A stretch of 64,000 nucleotides of DNA from UBA4742 sp002403895 (GCA_036823295.1 DAISGD010000010.1:9235-73234), one strand, 5' to 3'; counted from the stretch's first letter, positions 33,681 to 42,275 are shown. Translations and numbers: made by a program. Notes: generated by a model from the letters alone, not told the origin.

Positions 33681-34412
33681 ATGAACGGCGCCACTCTCCC
33701 TCTCCTCGCTGTCGGGGCTGGAGTGATCTCCTTCAGCTCGCCGTGCTGCCTGCCGCTGTTGCCCGGCTACTTGTCGTATCTCTCGGGCCTGCCCGTCTCC
33801 GAACTCGACCGTCGCCAAGCCCGAGCAGCATCGGTGCGGGCCGCGGTGGGTTTCGTCGTTGGCTTCAGCGCGGTGTTCACCGCGCTGGGGGTGGCCGCGG
33901 GGCTCGCGGGCGCCGTCATCACCCGCGAGTTGCCGTTGATCCTCCGCGGTGCGGGCTTGGTCATAATCGTCATGGGGCTAGCCATGATCGGCGTGTTGCG
34001 GATCCCGGTGCTGTATCGCGAGCGCCGCTTCGACCTGGCCCGCACCGCGGCAGGTGGGCCGAGGGCGGCCGCGGCGATGGGTGCCGCGTTCGCGTTCGGG
34101 TGGGCGCCATGCATCGGCCCGGTGTTGGCCACGATCCTGGCGACCGCGGCGGCGACTCGCACCGCGATCTGGGGCGGCGTGCTTCTCGCGCTCTACTCGC
34201 TTGGGCTCGGCCTGCCCTTCATCGCGTTGGCCGTCGGCTTCTCACGAGCCCAAACATCCACCGCGTGGCTTCGTCGCCATGCCCGAGCCGTCGAAACCAC
34301 CGGCGGGATCGTGCTCGTCATCGTCGGCGTGTCCTTCGTGACCGGGGCGTGGCGGGGCCTGTTTGTCCCGTTGCAACGCTGGTTCGCCCGGTTTGGCTGG
34401 CCACCGGTATGA
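33681..34412 (+). CDS. CcdA-family thiol-electron transporter, first copy
   Basis: A 243-residue membrane protein with six transmembrane helices that carries electrons from cytoplasmic thioredoxin to exported TlpA/ResA-type proteins. Helix 1 has the redox-Cys region ISFSSPCCLPLLPGYLSYLSG and helix 4 has AFAFGWAPCIGPVLATIL, the classic CcdA pattern. It heads a plus-strand operon with a second CcdA, a redoxin and a glutaredoxin-like protein. A candidate repressor site lies directly upstream. Confidence 0.93.
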   Translation: MNGATLPLLAVGAGVISFSSPCCLPLLPGYLSYLSGLPVSELDRRQARAASVRAAVGFVVGFSAVFTALGVAAGLAGAVITRELPLILRGAGLVIIVMGLAMIGVLRIPVLYRERRFDLARTAAGGPRAAAAMGAAFAFGWAPCIGPVLATILATAAATRTAIWGGVLLALYSLGLGLPFIALAVGFSRAQTSTAWLRRHARAVETTGGIVLVIVGVSFVTGAWRGLFVPLQRWFARFGWPPV

Positions 34413-34448
34413 GCCGTACCCGACGACCGCCGACCGTGGGGGACACCG

Positions 34449-35393
34449 ATGCGTGAGCTGTTCGTCGGCACGACGCTGCTGGTCACCTTCGTGGCCGGCA
34501 TGGTGGCGCTGTTCGCGCCGTGTTGTGTGTCGGTGATGCTGCCGGCGTTCATCGCCGCGTCGGCCCGCCGCGGCGTCGCGCTGGTGGCCATGACGTTCGC
34601 GTTCGCGGCCGGGCTGGCGACGTTGGTTTTGCCCGTCGCGATCGGCGCCAGCTGGATCAGCGGGGCGATCAGCTCCCACCATCTCGCCGTCTACGGCGTC
34701 GGCGCGCTTGCCATGGTGGCGTTGGGGGTCGCCACGCTCGCCGGCTGGCAGCTGCACCTCCCCATGCCGGGCCGGCGGGCGGTCCCCAACCCGGGCCCCG
34801 GCGCCGCGTACCTGCTCGGTCTGTTCAGCGGCATCGCGTCGGCGTGCTGCGCGCCGGTGCTCGCCGGGATCGTCGCCATATCGGGCGCCAGCGCGTCGTT
34901 CCCGGTGGCGGTCATAGTCGGTGTGACGTTCGTGGCGGGGATGGTCGCCCCCCTGTTCGTCATGGCGCTGCTGTGGGACCGCCACCAGCAACGATTCAGC
35001 TCGGTGTCGGGCCGCCAGGTCCGCCTGCCGCTCACCGGACGGCATGTGTCGCTTGCCAGCGCAATCGGCGGCGTCCTACTCATCATCATGGGGATGCTCG
35101 TCGGCGCTCTCGCCGTCACCGGACCGCAGATGGCCCCGACGGGCTGGCAAGCCACCCTAAGCGGCGACATCGACCACTACGCAAGCCTCATCACCAAGGC
35201 TCTCTCGGCCGTGCCCGGGTGGGTCTTCGCCTTACTCCTCGTCGTGTCGCTCACTTTGCTGACCCGTACCGCCCTCAACCAAACACCCACCAGTAACACC
35301 GACGGGCCGGTGCCGGGCGAGCGCCCCACGGATGCACGGAGTGACGACTTCGCCGAAACCCCGGACGAGACGCGAAAGGCCATGGACCGATGA
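34449..35393 (+). CDS. CcdA-like membrane protein, second copy, with long C-terminal tail
   Basis: A 314-residue protein with six to seven transmembrane helices. The redox motifs differ from the first copy: VALFAPCCVSVMLPAFIAAS in helix 1 and LLGLFSGIASACCAPVLAGI in helix 4, each with a double Cys (CC) next to Pro. The C-terminal 80 residues add a helix and a hydrophilic tail (DGPVPGERPTDARSDDFAE). It may transfer electrons to a different partner than the first CcdA. Its stop overlaps the redoxin start (ATGA). Confidence 0.88.
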   Translation: MRELFVGTTLLVTFVAGMVALFAPCCVSVMLPAFIAASARRGVALVAMTFAFAAGLATLVLPVAIGASWISGAISSHHLAVYGVGALAMVALGVATLAGWQLHLPMPGRRAVPNPGPGAAYLLGLFSGIASACCAPVLAGIVAISGASASFPVAVIVGVTFVAGMVAPLFVMALLWDRHQQRFSSVSGRQVRLPLTGRHVSLASAIGGVLLIIMGMLVGALAVTGPQMAPTGWQATLSGDIDHYASLITKALSAVPGWVFALLLVVSLTLLTRTALNQTPTSNTDGPVPGERPTDARSDDFAETPDETRKAMDR

Positions 35394-36100
35394 CCGCCAA
35401 CCCCCGCTCCTCGAGAACCTCAGCCGAAAGGCGCTCCGCCCCCAAGCCGTCCAAAGCCTCCCCGGTCAGACCCAACGCAGCCGGTTCCAAGGTCGTGTGG
35501 CTCGTGGTGGTCGCCGTCGTCGCCGTCGGCGGCCTCTTCGCGCTCTACACGCGGTCCAACCAATCGGGCGGTTCTACCTCAACGTCCGGTTCCGGAAAGT
35601 ACGCGTTCCAGGTCGGCGACCCCGGCCCCGGCCAGTCCGCCCCGCCGATCCATCTCACGTCGGCCACCGGCTCAGAGTTCGACCTAGCGGGCGCCCATGG
35701 CAAGACGGTGCTCTTGTACTTCCAGGAGGGCGTCGGGTGTCAGCCCTGCTTCGATCAGATCAAAGCGCTCGAGAAAGACCCGACCGTCCTCAACGGCTTG
35801 GGCGTGGACGAACTGGTCAGCATCACCGGCAGCGGCCGCGATCAGATCGCCCAGAAGGTCAGCGACATGGGACTGTCGACCCCCGTGCTGTCCGACCCGG
35901 ACCTGGCCGTGTCGAAGACCTATCACGCCAACGACTACGGAATGATGGGGACCGGCGCCGACGGACACACCTTCATCCTCGTCGGGCCCGACGGCACCAT
36001 CCGATGGCGAGCGGACTACGGCGGCAAACCCAACTACACGATGTTCGTCCCCGTCGACCAGCTTGTCGCCGACCTCAGTGTGGGACTGAACAAGTCGTGA
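35390..36100 (+). CDS. Membrane-anchored AhpC/TSA-type redoxin
   Basis: A 236-residue protein with an N-terminal anchor (about residues 34-53) and an exported thioredoxin-like domain. The active region is LLYFQEGVGCQPCFDQIKAL with Cys117 and Cys120, then the SDPDLAVSKTYHAND and FILVGPDGTIRWRADYGG pieces of peroxiredoxins. It is probably a membrane-tethered peroxidase or disulfide reductase fed by CcdA. Start overlaps the CcdA stop and its stop overlaps the next start. Confidence 0.88.
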   Translation: MTANPRSSRTSAERRSAPKPSKASPVRPNAAGSKVVWLVVVAVVAVGGLFALYTRSNQSGGSTSTSGSGKYAFQVGDPGPGQSAPPIHLTSATGSEFDLAGAHGKTVLLYFQEGVGCQPCFDQIKALEKDPTVLNGLGVDELVSITGSGRDQIAQKVSDMGLSTPVLSDPDLAVSKTYHANDYGMMGTGADGHTFILVGPDGTIRWRADYGGKPNYTMFVPVDQLVADLSVGLNKS

Positions 36101-36345
36101 CGTATCGCATCACGTTCCTCACCCAACAGTCCTGCCACCTGTGCGACCAGGCCAAGACCACCCTCGATGAACTCAACGGCGACTTCGACCTCACCATCGA
36201 CGAAATACCGATCGACTCCCCCGAGGGCCGGTCGGTTGCGGCCAGCGCCGGAATCATGTTCCCGCCTGGCGTCCTGATCGACGGAACCCCGTTCAGCTAC
36301 GGCCGGCTCTCGGCCCGCAAACTCCGCAAAGCGCTATCGGACTAG
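36097..36345 (+). CDS. Glutaredoxin-like protein (DUF836 / CxxC)
   Basis: An 82-residue thioredoxin-fold protein. GTG start overlaps the redoxin stop (GTGA). It begins with a beta strand and the redox pair in FLTQQSCHLCDQAKTTLDEL (Cys13, Cys16), then IDEIPIDSPEGR and the FPPGVLIDGTPFSYGRLS loop with the cis-Pro. It is cytoplasmic (no signal) and may hand electrons to CcdA in place of, or beside, thioredoxin. Confidence 0.85.
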   Translation: MTYRITFLTQQSCHLCDQAKTTLDELNGDFDLTIDEIPIDSPEGRSVAASAGIMFPPGVLIDGTPFSYGRLSARKLRKALSD

Positions 36346-36430
36346 CCGGACCGCCCCTGCTTCATCCCACCCAACTCCACCAACTACCGTCACCTACATC
36401 CTGTCGTTCATTCGAACCGGAGGAAACCCC

Positions 36431-36697
36431 ATGTGCCTCGACAAGAAAGTCCTGATCGCCGCGGCAGCCGCCGTCGCCGCCCTGTGGCTCACCCAACCCA
36501 GCTGGACCCCGATCGCTATCGTCTTGATCGCCACCGCTATCTGCCCGCTTTCCATGTTGTTGATGCTCCGCCGCTCCGCCGGTGCCACTCCGGCCTGTGA
36601 CACCGCGGGCAACAGTGACCTCGACAGGCTCGAAGCTGAACTGTCGGCGTTACGCCGTGAACTCGAGCGGCGCTCATCCGGGGCCGCGAAGCGATAG
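36431..36697 (+). CDS. Small two-helix membrane protein with coiled coil
   Basis: An 88-residue protein with two transmembrane helices (about residues 7-23 and 24-44), including TAICPLSMLLMLRRS, and a C-terminal coiled coil (DLDRLEAELSALRRELERR). The ..CPL.MLLM.. stretch recalls the 62-residue protein at 31350-31538, so the island may carry two versions of a DUF2933-like protein. GGAGG is 5 nt before the ATG. Confidence 0.7.
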   Translation: MCLDKKVLIAAAAAVAALWLTQPSWTPIAIVLIATAICPLSMLLMLRRSAGATPACDTAGNSDLDRLEAELSALRRELERRSSGAAKR

Positions 36698-36712
36698 CCG
36701 AGACGAACCCCG

Positions 36713-37183
36713 GTGACCGAGCCGCCGACACCAGACCGCTCCACCATCGAGCGTCGCTCGCGGCTCGGTCCGCGCCTCGACGTAGGTGACGTCGACCAAT
36801 TGCGGTGGCTGACGGTCGCCGCTCCCGTCGGGCTGGTCCTGGCTGTGGTGCTGGTTGCCATCGGCGGGTTCCCGTTCGACGTGCCTATGCCCACCCACGC
36901 GCTCGGCCTTGTCGAACCAACCTGCGGACTCACCCGGGGTTCCACCGCGATCGCCCGAGGCGACTTCGTGACCGCGTGGCACTACAACCCGGCCAGCTTC
37001 CTGGTGGTCGGCATCGGCGTAGCGGTCATCGTGCGTGCTGTCGTCGGCGTGACCAGCGGGCGGTGGCTCAACGTGACCGGCCGCCCAACCCGGGTCGGAT
37101 GGGCCCTCATCGTCGTCGCCGTCGGTGCTCTGTGGATCTACCAGCAGACCAACGCCGACTTCATCATCCACTCACGGATCTGA
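36713..37183 (+). CDS. DUF2752 membrane protein
   Basis: A 156-residue protein with GTG start and three transmembrane helices. Between the first two is VEPTCGLTRGSTAIARGDFVTAWHYNPASF, the DUF2752 signature (C..CGLTR....L..GD...A...NP), though the first Cys of the usual CPGCG is replaced by a Thr (PTCG). Function of DUF2752 is not known. It follows the small membrane protein by 15 bp and is likely in the same transcript. Confidence 0.88.
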   Translation: MTEPPTPDRSTIERRSRLGPRLDVGDVDQLRWLTVAAPVGLVLAVVLVAIGGFPFDVPMPTHALGLVEPTCGLTRGSTAIARGDFVTAWHYNPASFLVVGIGVAVIVRAVVGVTSGRWLNVTGRPTRVGWALIVVAVGALWIYQQTNADFIIHSRI

Positions 37184-37188
37184 GAGCG

Positions 37189-37287
37189 ATGAGCAATCAA
37201 TTCGCGGCCCGAATGGAAGCTCTCGTCGACCTGGCCCGCAACGACTTCCAATCCCAAGGGGAACCCACGAAACCATGCTCAACATGA
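37189..37287 (+). CDS. 32-residue ORF overlapping the lipoprotein start
   Basis: An ATG 5 nt after the DUF2752 stop opens a 32-codon frame (MSNQFAARMEALVDLARNDF...). It ends at 37287, 13 nt into the lipoprotein gene, so the two could be coupled. The helical, charged product has no recognised family. It could be a real small protein or a leader; no strong ribosome site is seen. Confidence 0.35.
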   Translation: MSNQFAARMEALVDLARNDFQSQGEPTKPCST

Positions 37288-38249
37288 CCGTGAGGCCCGG
37301 CCGTGGCCTCGCCCTTGTAACCGTTGTCGTCGTCCTCGCCGTGGCCTGCGGCACGACGTCAAACAGCACGACCGGCGGCAGTGGGGCCAGCGGGGGCGCC
37401 GCCGACATCGCCGTCGCGCCAGCGAACTTCGACCTCGCCGTCGGGCCACCGAGCCGGTTCCTTGTCGGACTCTTCACTGGCGAGAAGGACAACATCGGCT
37501 ACGGCACCCTGCACCTCACCTTCACCTACAACGGCGCTGATGGGAACGCATCCGAACCTGGCCCGTCCGCCGACGCCACGTTCCTGGTGCTGCCCGACTC
37601 GGCGACCCGCACCCCGCCCGAAGGGCCAGCCAAACTCGACGTCGAGGACGGCCGAGGCGTGTACACCGCCACCGTCGGGTTCGACAAGCCCGGCATCTGG
37701 CAGGTCGCCATCAACACCGACATCGCCGGCATGGGACACCGAGCAGCCACCGGCAGCTTCCAAGTCCTCGACCACCACCAACTCCCCGCCGTCGGCGACG
37801 CCGCCATTGCCTCGGACAACTACACCCTCACCACCCCTGCGATACCTCCAGCTGCGATCGACTCCCGCGCCGGCAACACCGACAACGGCGCCGTCCCCGA
37901 CGCCGACCTGCATCAAACCACCATCAAGCAAGCCGTCGCCGAGCACCGACCAGCAGTCGTCGTGTTCTCCACCCCCGTCTACTGCCTCAGCCAATTCTGC
38001 GGACCCGTCACCGACATGGTCGACCGACTCGCCAGGACCTACGGCAAAAAGGCCGACTTCATCCACATCGAGATCTGGAAGGACTACACCAACCAGAAAC
38101 TCAACCCCACAGCGACCGAATGGATCGACAAAGACGGCGAAGGACGAGAGCCGTGGGTGTACGTCATCGGTGCCGATGGCAAGATCGCCGCCCGCTACGA
38201 CAACGTGGTAACCCAATCCGAACTCGAAGCGGCGCTGCAGAGGCTCTGA
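37275..38249 (+). CDS. Thioredoxin-like lipoprotein
   Basis: A 324-residue exported lipoprotein with lipobox LAVAC at residue 25. The middle is a beta-rich domain (FLVGLFTGEKDNIGYGTLHL, FDKPGIWQVAINTDIAGMG). The C-terminal thioredoxin-like domain has VVVFSTPVYCLSQFCGPVTD with Cys237 and Cys242, spaced CxxxxC instead of CxxC, and GREPWVYVIGADGKI. It may be the surface thiol partner of the island. The CxxxxC spacing is unusual. Confidence 0.85.
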   Translation: MLNMTVRPGRGLALVTVVVVLAVACGTTSNSTTGGSGASGGAADIAVAPANFDLAVGPPSRFLVGLFTGEKDNIGYGTLHLTFTYNGADGNASEPGPSADATFLVLPDSATRTPPEGPAKLDVEDGRGVYTATVGFDKPGIWQVAINTDIAGMGHRAATGSFQVLDHHQLPAVGDAAIASDNYTLTTPAIPPAAIDSRAGNTDNGAVPDADLHQTTIKQAVAEHRPAVVVFSTPVYCLSQFCGPVTDMVDRLARTYGKKADFIHIEIWKDYTNQKLNPTATEWIDKDGEGREPWVYVIGADGKIAARYDNVVTQSELEAALQRL

Positions 38250-38360
38250 GCGTACGGCCCCCAACCGGAGGCCACTGCTGCACCCCCCATTAGGCTCAGC
38301 CCGGCGGCCGGCTCACCCGATTGGCACTTCGGGGGAACACGCACCACATCGAGGGACCGC

Positions 38361-38645
38361 CTACGACGCGGTGTAGATCTCCATGACCGGATCCTCCACT
38401 GCCAACTGGGTCACGGCTTCGGCGAAGGCGGCCGACTCGGGCACCTGGAAGTGCGTCGTGAGGGCGTCACGGTCGGTCCAGCGCTCGACGAACACCAGCC
38501 GGTAGGGGTTCTCGACGTCGCGGTGCACCTGGTGGCTGATGCAACCGGGTTCCTCACGCGAGCGGCGGACGTGGTCGAGCGAGAGCGCCAAAGCGTCGTC
38601 GATGGTGCCCGGCCCGGCGTCGACGTGACCGAGGACGATGATCAT
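38361..38645 (-). CDS. Antibiotic biosynthesis monooxygenase (ABM) family protein
   Basis: A 94-residue dimeric ferredoxin-like fold. Seen are MIIVLGHVDAGPGTIDDALA, REEPGCISHQVHRD and YRLVFVERWTDRDAL, which match ABM quinol-monooxygenase-like proteins. ATG 38645 is chosen by homology to the usual start; longer starts are possible. Function is probably oxidation of a small aromatic or a stress role. The lipoprotein gene converges on it from the left and the GT39-like gene is divergent on the right. Confidence 0.85.
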   Translation of the reverse strand: MIIVLGHVDAGPGTIDDALALSLDHVRRSREEPGCISHQVHRDVENPYRLVFVERWTDRDALTTHFQVPESAAFAEAVTQLAVEDPVMEIYTAS

Positions 38646-38754
38646 GACGGGACTGTGCAAGTAGCCATCGAGCCAGCGTAGGGACATGCCTCGATTCATG
38701 CCGCCACTTGAGAAGCGCGACACGGGGGCGCGTGCTGGGACATGATGCTGAGTG

Positions 38755-40404
38755 ATGATCTCCCCGCGGACGGTGCGACTGCCCGATTCCCTGACCGCCG
38801 GCCGCTGGTTGGCGCGCGTGGTGGTGGCGCTCACCGCGCTGACCTTCCTCACCCGTCTGCCCGGGCTGATCCTCACCCGTATGTTCAACGTCGACGAGTC
38901 GTATCTGGCGGCCATGGGTCTCACCATCGGCCGCGGTGGCCAGCTCTACCGTGACGCGGTCGATCGCAAGCCCCCGGTGCTGCCATGGCTGTACTCGCTC
39001 TCGCAGACGCTGACCGGCAGTGAGGATCTCCGACCGTTGCGGCTCCTGGCCAGCCTGACCATCGCCGCCACCGGAGTGGTCGTCGCGGTGCTGGTTCTCC
39101 GCCTGGCCCACGACCGGACGGCCGCGTTCGCGGCTGGCGCCCTCGTGGTCCTCGGCACCGTGGCCTTCCTCCCCGCTGACGGGCAGGCGGCGAACTTCGA
39201 GCTGTTCGCCCTGCTCCCGGCGAGCACGGCAGTGCTGTTGGCGGTCACCGCCCGCGCTGCGCCCCCGTCGACCCGCCGGCTGCTGCTCTTCCTGGGCGCC
39301 GGCGCGCTCGTCGGCGTGGCCGGAATGACCAAGCAGCCGTTCTTCGCCATGCTGGCGCCGGTGGCGTGGGAAGCGTGGCGGGCACGGCCCCGCCGGACCG
39401 CCTTCGGCGCCACGGGGGCGGGAGTCCTCGCCTCGGTGGTGACCATCGGCCTGCCCTTCGGCTTGGGGGCGGTGTGGCGCTGGGCCTGGGTCGACACGGG
39501 CGACTACCTGGGCGGCCAGGTCGACGTCGTGCGCGTGCTCGGGATGCTGGCCCTCGTGGTCGGCGTGTTCGCCGCCCTCCACCTGCCCACCCTGTCCTCG
39601 ATCTGGTCGAACCGTTCCCGCCTCCGCCAGGTCGACGCCGTCATCTGGTTCTGGTTCGCCGGCGCGTTCATCGCCGTCGTGCCCGGGTTCCGCTTCATCG
39701 CCCACTACTTCGAGCTGATGGTGCCCCCGATGGCGGTGCTGGCCGGTGTCCTGCTGGCCGCGGCCCTCGCCGACGACCGGCGCGTGGCCGAACAGCGCAG
39801 CCTCCCCGATGAGACGAGCGGACCGACCACCGAGCAGACCACCCCGGTTGCCATCGGGCAACGGCCAACCGTGCGAACCGTCGCCCGGCACCCGGTCGGC
39901 AAACTGCTCGCCGGCTCCGCGCTGATCGCCGTGGCCTGCACCCTGATGGCCACCATGGGGTTCGCCAACGCCGACCAGGTCCGGCCCGAGCTGGTGACGG
40001 AGATCCAGTCCCACACTCGACCGAACGATCGGATCCTGGTGTGGGGCGCCCTGCCCGAGACCTACTGGCGCAGCCGGCGGCTCCCGGGGGAGCGGTTCTT
40101 GTCGGTCGGCTATGTCACCGGCAAGTGGGCGGACCGCCCCAATCCTCCCCACAACGCCGAATCGATCGAGCCGTACCGCTCGCGCTGGAAGATCTTCAAT
40201 CGGGATCTGCGGGCACACCCTCCCGTGGTGGTGATCGACACCTCGACGTCGGGCATGGACGGATGGGACCAGTACGGGCCGGGTGGCTACCACTTCGGCG
40301 CGATCCTCACCGGCTGCTACACCAACGACGGCACGGTGGACGGCATGACCATCTGGACGTTGGTCGACCGCGCCTGCGTGGAGCGGCTCGCCGTCAGCTC
40401 CTGA
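38755..40404 (+). CDS. GT39-like glycosyltransferase (ArnT/PMT family membrane protein)
   Basis: A 549-residue protein with about ten transmembrane helices. The first loop has the catalytic acidic motif RMFNVDESYLAAMGLTIGRG with LYRDAVDRKPPVLPWLYSL, typical of lipid-linked-sugar-dependent transferases. The C-terminal part is extracytoplasmic (PNDRILVWGALPETYWRSRR). It would transfer a sugar from a polyprenyl carrier to a cell-envelope target. ATG 38755 taken; a GTG one codon before is possible. Only 4 bp separate its stop from the converging hydrolase gene. Confidence 0.85.
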   Translation: MISPRTVRLPDSLTAGRWLARVVVALTALTFLTRLPGLILTRMFNVDESYLAAMGLTIGRGGQLYRDAVDRKPPVLPWLYSLSQTLTGSEDLRPLRLLASLTIAATGVVVAVLVLRLAHDRTAAFAAGALVVLGTVAFLPADGQAANFELFALLPASTAVLLAVTARAAPPSTRRLLLFLGAGALVGVAGMTKQPFFAMLAPVAWEAWRARPRRTAFGATGAGVLASVVTIGLPFGLGAVWRWAWVDTGDYLGGQVDVVRVLGMLALVVGVFAALHLPTLSSIWSNRSRLRQVDAVIWFWFAGAFIAVVPGFRFIAHYFELMVPPMAVLAGVLLAAALADDRRVAEQRSLPDETSGPTTEQTTPVAIGQRPTVRTVARHPVGKLLAGSALIAVACTLMATMGFANADQVRPELVTEIQSHTRPNDRILVWGALPETYWRSRRLPGERFLSVGYVTGKWADRPNPPHNAESIEPYRSRWKIFNRDLRAHPPVVVIDTSTSGMDGWDQYGPGGYHFGAILTGCYTNDGTVDGMTIWTLVDRACVERLAVSS

Positions 40405-40408
40405 CGAC

Positions 40409-41326
40409 TCAGGGTGCAGGGGTAGCGCTGATGAAGTCGACGACCGCCGCCGCGAGATTTTCGCCCTTGTCCTCCTGCAGGAAGTGGCCGGCTCCGACGA
40501 TGGTGGTGTGAGGCTGACCCTGGGCGCCGGGGATGCGTTCCTTGAGTCGGGCGTCGGCGCCGGTAGTGATGGGGTCACCATCGCTGAACGCACACAGGAA
40601 CGGCCGGTCGAACTGCGCCAGGGTCTCCCACGCGGCGCGGTTGGCCGGGGCGGCCGGATCGTCAGGCCTGGATGGCACCAGCAGGGGGAACTGCCGGGCC
40701 CCTTCCTTGAACGACTCGTCGGGGAAGGGCGCGTCGTAGCCGGCGATGACGGGCTCGGGCAGGTCCGTGGTGCACCCGGCGTTGATGATGAACCCGGTGG
40801 GGAAGGTCTCGACCTCCTGGGAGAACTTCTGCCACGCCAGGAACGCGTCACCGGGATGGCCGTCACCGGTGGGCAGGAACGTGTTGGCCGCCACCACCCG
40901 GGCGAAGCGGTCGGGGTGCTCTCCCACCAACCTCAGGCCGACCAGCCCGCCCCAGTCCTGACCTACCAGGGTCACACCTTGGAGATCGAGCTCGCCGAAC
41001 ACCAGGGACCGCAGCCATTCGACGTGGCGGGCGTAGCTGTAGTCGGTGCGGGAGGCTGGCTTGTCCGACCGGCCGAAGCCGACGAGGTCAGGGGCCACCG
41101 CCCGCAAGCCGGCGTCGGCGATGACGGGGATCATCTTGCGGTACAGGTACGACCAGGACGGCTCACCGTGCAGCAACAGGACGACCTCGCCATCAGCCGG
41201 GCCTTCGTCCAGGTAGTGCATGCGGAGCGTGCCGCCGTCGAGGTCAGGCACCTCGGCGTAGCGGGCGGCGAACGGATACCCCGCCAGCCCCTCGAAACGC
41301 TCATCAGGTGTGCGCAGGACGTCCAT
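40409..41326 (-). CDS. Haloalkane dehalogenase-like alpha/beta hydrolase
   Basis: A 305-residue hydrolase. The oxyanion region is VVLLLHGEPSWSYLYRKMIP and the nucleophile elbow TLVGQDWGGLVGLRL with Asp instead of Ser. DLVGFGRSDKPASRTDYSY and the His of VGAGHFLQEDKGE complete the pattern. Asp nucleophile and HGEPSWSY are the marks of haloalkane dehalogenases (subfamily I). Epoxide hydrolase is the alternative. GGGGAGAG lies 5 nt before ATG 41326. Confidence 0.9.
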   Translation of the reverse strand: MDVLRTPDERFEGLAGYPFAARYAEVPDLDGGTLRMHYLDEGPADGEVVLLLHGEPSWSYLYRKMIPVIADAGLRAVAPDLVGFGRSDKPASRTDYSYARHVEWLRSLVFGELDLQGVTLVGQDWGGLVGLRLVGEHPDRFARVVAANTFLPTGDGHPGDAFLAWQKFSQEVETFPTGFIINAGCTTDLPEPVIAGYDAPFPDESFKEGARQFPLLVPSRPDDPAAPANRAAWETLAQFDRPFLCAFSDGDPITTGADARLKERIPGAQGQPHTTIVGAGHFLQEDKGENLAAAVVDFISATPAP

Positions 41327-41373
41327 TTGCTCTCCCCGTGTAGATACTGCAAAACACTTATGACTCTCGAACG

Positions 41374-41417
41374 TTGTGCACTGATGCACCGCCACGGTCG
41401 ATCAGTGCACGAGGTTG
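41374..41417. repeat. Dispersed hairpin repeat, family 2, copy 1
   Basis: A 44-bp element beginning TTGTGCACTGATGCACC and ending CACGAGGTTG. GTGCACTGAT (41376-41385) and ATCAGTGCAC (41401-41410) are perfect inverted repeats with a 15-nt loop. A second copy at 47456-47499 has the same length and spacing, differing at 7 positions by eye. It lies just after the MBL hydrolase stop codon and may act as its terminator. Confidence 0.75.
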
Positions 41418-41430
41418 CCGCCGTGGAACC

Positions 41431-42258
41431 TCAAAGGTCGAAGCGTTGGAGGTCGTCGGCCAGCACCACCGTCCCGTCGAAGCCGGCGGACGCCTCCGTC
41501 ACCCACTGGGCGGCCAGCTCACTCCCCGACGGCGGAGCGGGCACCGGATGGGTGATGATCAGCGTGCCCACGCCGTTGCGAGCGGCCGTATCGGCCGTCT
41601 CCTCGACGGTCGAGTGGTAGTCAAGGATGTCGAGTAGCCGGGGCACCGGCATCGCCTCGATCGAGGCCCGGCGCACCACGGTCTGCAGGTAGAGGTCGGC
41701 ACCGGCGCACAGCCGGTCGAGACCGGCACACGGCTTGGTATCGCCGGAGATGGCGACTGCCCGACCCGCGCACTCGACGCGGTAGCCCACCGTGGGCTCG
41801 ACCGGCCGATGGTCGGTGGGCTCGGCCAACACCCGCAGTCCGTTCTGCTCGAAGGCGACGCCGTCACGGACTTCCGTCACCTCGACAATGGGCTCCCAGG
41901 TCAGGTCAGCGTGGTGGGCGACGCGGTAGCCGACGTCGTCGCGCAGCATGTCCAGGGTGCGATCCACGACGGCCGCGGTGCCCACCGGGCCGATGACCTT
42001 CAGCGCGGTGGGAACGAAGCTCATGGCCCACTGCATGGTGATGATGTCGTTGAGATCGGTGATGTGGTCGCTGTGCAGATGGGTGAGGAACACCGCGGTG
42101 AATCCCCCCGGACCGACCGGCACGGCGGCGGCCCGCATCAGCACGCCGCGCCCACAATCAAACAGCAGGTTGAAACCGGCGGCCTGGACCAGCGTGGCAG
42201 GTCCTGCCCGGTCAGGGTCGGGCAGCGGGCAACCGGTGCCCAGGGTGATGACCTGCAT
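41431..42258 (-). CDS. MBL-fold metallo-hydrolase (RNase Z-like)
   Basis: A 275-residue metallo-beta-lactamase-fold protein. The start MQVITLGTGCPLPDPDRAGP is the RNase Z/arylsulfatase-like opening, followed by VFLTHLHSDHITDL (HxHxDH), VAISGDTKP with the bridging Asp and a late His in LIITHPVPAPPS. The lack of a flexible arm argues against true tRNase Z. It may hydrolyse esters or sulfates. A TetR gene 17 bp upstream on the same strand is the probable regulator. Confidence 0.9.
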   Translation of the reverse strand: MQVITLGTGCPLPDPDRAGPATLVQAAGFNLLFDCGRGVLMRAAAVPVGPGGFTAVFLTHLHSDHITDLNDIITMQWAMSFVPTALKVIGPVGTAAVVDRTLDMLRDDVGYRVAHHADLTWEPIVEVTEVRDGVAFEQNGLRVLAEPTDHRPVEPTVGYRVECAGRAVAISGDTKPCAGLDRLCAGADLYLQTVVRRASIEAMPVPRLLDILDYHSTVEETADTAARNGVGTLIITHPVPAPPSGSELAAQWVTEASAGFDGTVVLADDLQRFDL

Positions 42259-42275
42259 GGCAGTACCTCTTTCGT

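Noticed and set aside
38554..40866. A 770-codon minus-strand frame across the GT39-like gene
   Set aside because: Product is low-complexity and lacks any family pattern, while the plus strand has a clear membrane transferase with normal motifs.
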